DNA of 64,000 nt from assembly GCA_037039685.1 (NCBI GenBank), contig JAWNGF010000015.1, positions 1,007,001 to 1,071,000 of the forward strand. The letters run 5' to 3'. Origin of the DNA: Ceratobasidium sp. AG-K (lineage: Eukaryota; Basidiomycota; Agaricomycetes; Cantharellales; Ceratobasidiaceae). Below the pieces are notes generated by a model that searched no databases, was not told the DNA's origin, and saw nothing but the letters and a program-made list of their open reading frames with translations. The translations under genes and the position numbers were made by a program. Position 1 is the stretch's first letter. Each line of letters opens with the position of its first letter. Positions 63,371-64,000 of the stretch are shown in pieces.

Positions 63371-64000
63371 CTACTTTTGTTGCCACTGTGAAATACAAGC
63401 ATACTGTCCAATCGCGTTTAACCGACGATTCGTGTAGTGCAATCCTTCGACCAATTCCCGAGTAATTACATGACTGTAAAAGCCCATGAGTTCAAACTGG
63501 CGTCGGGAATTTGATGACGAACCTATCATGCATGTGCGCTCGTAATACCTCGAGTGAAGAAAATTCATCGAAGGTAGACGAGTAAATACCAACCACTACA
63601 TATCAAATACCACAGGTGGCCTTTTTTGCTGTTACCCGTCGGTTTACCGGCTTGAACCTCATCGCTAAAGACCATGCGTGCCAGTGGCCTAGCGTCTGGT
63701 TCCGGTTGTAAGCTATGTCTGTCAAGGAAGACCACCGGATGACGAGTCGTATAAATGTTGTTGGTGAATTTTCCGCCAGTCCACTGTCGCAGCCTCGCAT
63801 GGTAATGATTACCCTAAAAGAGACTTAGGAATAGTGAAAAAAATAGTACGAAACACTTACCAGATCCTCCCAATGAGCGAACGGTAGGCTCTTGCATCTT
63901 TGGCATGAATACACGTTTTGCCGCATATTGACCTCCATGTAGGTAGCGTCTGGCATAAGCATATCCTTGAGCAAGGCCTTCACGATTTTCTCCACACCAG
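63371..64000 (-). CDS. 3' part of a spliced gene leaving the window; F-box-associated-type C terminus
   Basis: Exons in coding order: 63,861 to beyond 64,000, 63,611-63,813, 63,371-63,548; introns of 47 and 62 nt (GTAAGT and GTATTT donors). The 172-residue piece contains EKIVKALLKDMLMPDATYME, then a C-x2-C pair (YSCQRCKSLPF), HWEDLGNHYH, KKGHLWYYERTCMIG and a Gln/Trp end. The C-x2-C block followed by a WEDL-NHY motif recalls the C-terminal region of F-box-type proteins in Rhizoctonia; this is from memory and uncertain. The start lies to the right of the window. Confidence 0.55.

Overview
The window reads as nuclear DNA of a basidiomycete fungus. The real genes carry many introns of about 47-67 nt. 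One is a patatin / NB-ARC / TPR NLR-like receptor typical of Agaricomycetes. The repeats are chromodomain Ty3/Gypsy retrotransposons. A small cysteine-containing secreted protein family and an F-box-associated-type C terminus resemble families I associate with Rhizoctonia / Ceratobasidiaceae; that genus-level placement is inference.

Layout. (1) 1-7,097, left flank: two decayed copies of a small secreted protein family (about 1.3-1.75 kb and 3.8-4.3 kb), a MITE-like inverted repeat, a two-exon tautomerase gene (-) and a seven-exon short-chain dehydrogenase gene (+). (2) 7,098-54,808, a transposon island of about 48 kb built by nested insertion. It starts with a foldback element split by a solo LTR. 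Then come five partly or fully readable Ty3/Gypsy families, named here A-D by LTR type plus a remnant (E8). The stack is: element E1 (type A, 9,275-31,127) holds a solo B LTR and element E2 (type D, 15,642-29,860), which holds E3 (type B, 17,782-25,055). E6 (type C, 31,128-42,557) holds E4 (type B, 33,307-40,484). The E7 remnant (type A) holds E5 (type A, 42,582-49,715). The E8 remnant holds another solo LTR. Perfect 5-bp target-site duplications were read for E2 (ATTAT), E3 (CCGCC), E4 (CTGTC), E5 (GGAAG) and two solo LTRs (CTTGT, ACCCA). (3) 54,894-64,000, right flank: a two-exon fragment of unknown function, a complete six-exon patatin-NB-ARC-TPR gene (1,353 aa), a complete four-exon secreted protein gene (192 aa) in convergent orientation, a doubtful small gene, and the 3' end of a gene that leaves the window.

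How the transposons work. In families A-D the 12-13 nt lying 2 nt inside the 5' LTR are complementary to the presumed 5' end of the element's own transcript, about 30 nt after the LTR TATA box. This is the self-priming arrangement known from Tf1/sushi elements. In the families where the junction is readable (A, B, D), pol lies in the -1 frame after gag. Families A and B carry an extra 3' ORF between the integrase chromodomain and the 3' LTR, overlapping the end of pol in the -1 frame in all five copies. The two accessory proteins look unrelated except for a shared C-terminal I-(D/N)-L-T plus acidic motif of the SUMO-interacting type. This is the most interesting unexplained system in the window. 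Type D lacks the 3' ORF but has a coiled-coil ORF 5' of gag. Most LTR-LTR differences, most premature stops (CGA to TGA) and several catalytic Asp-to-Asn changes are CpG transitions, which points to cytosine methylation of the island.
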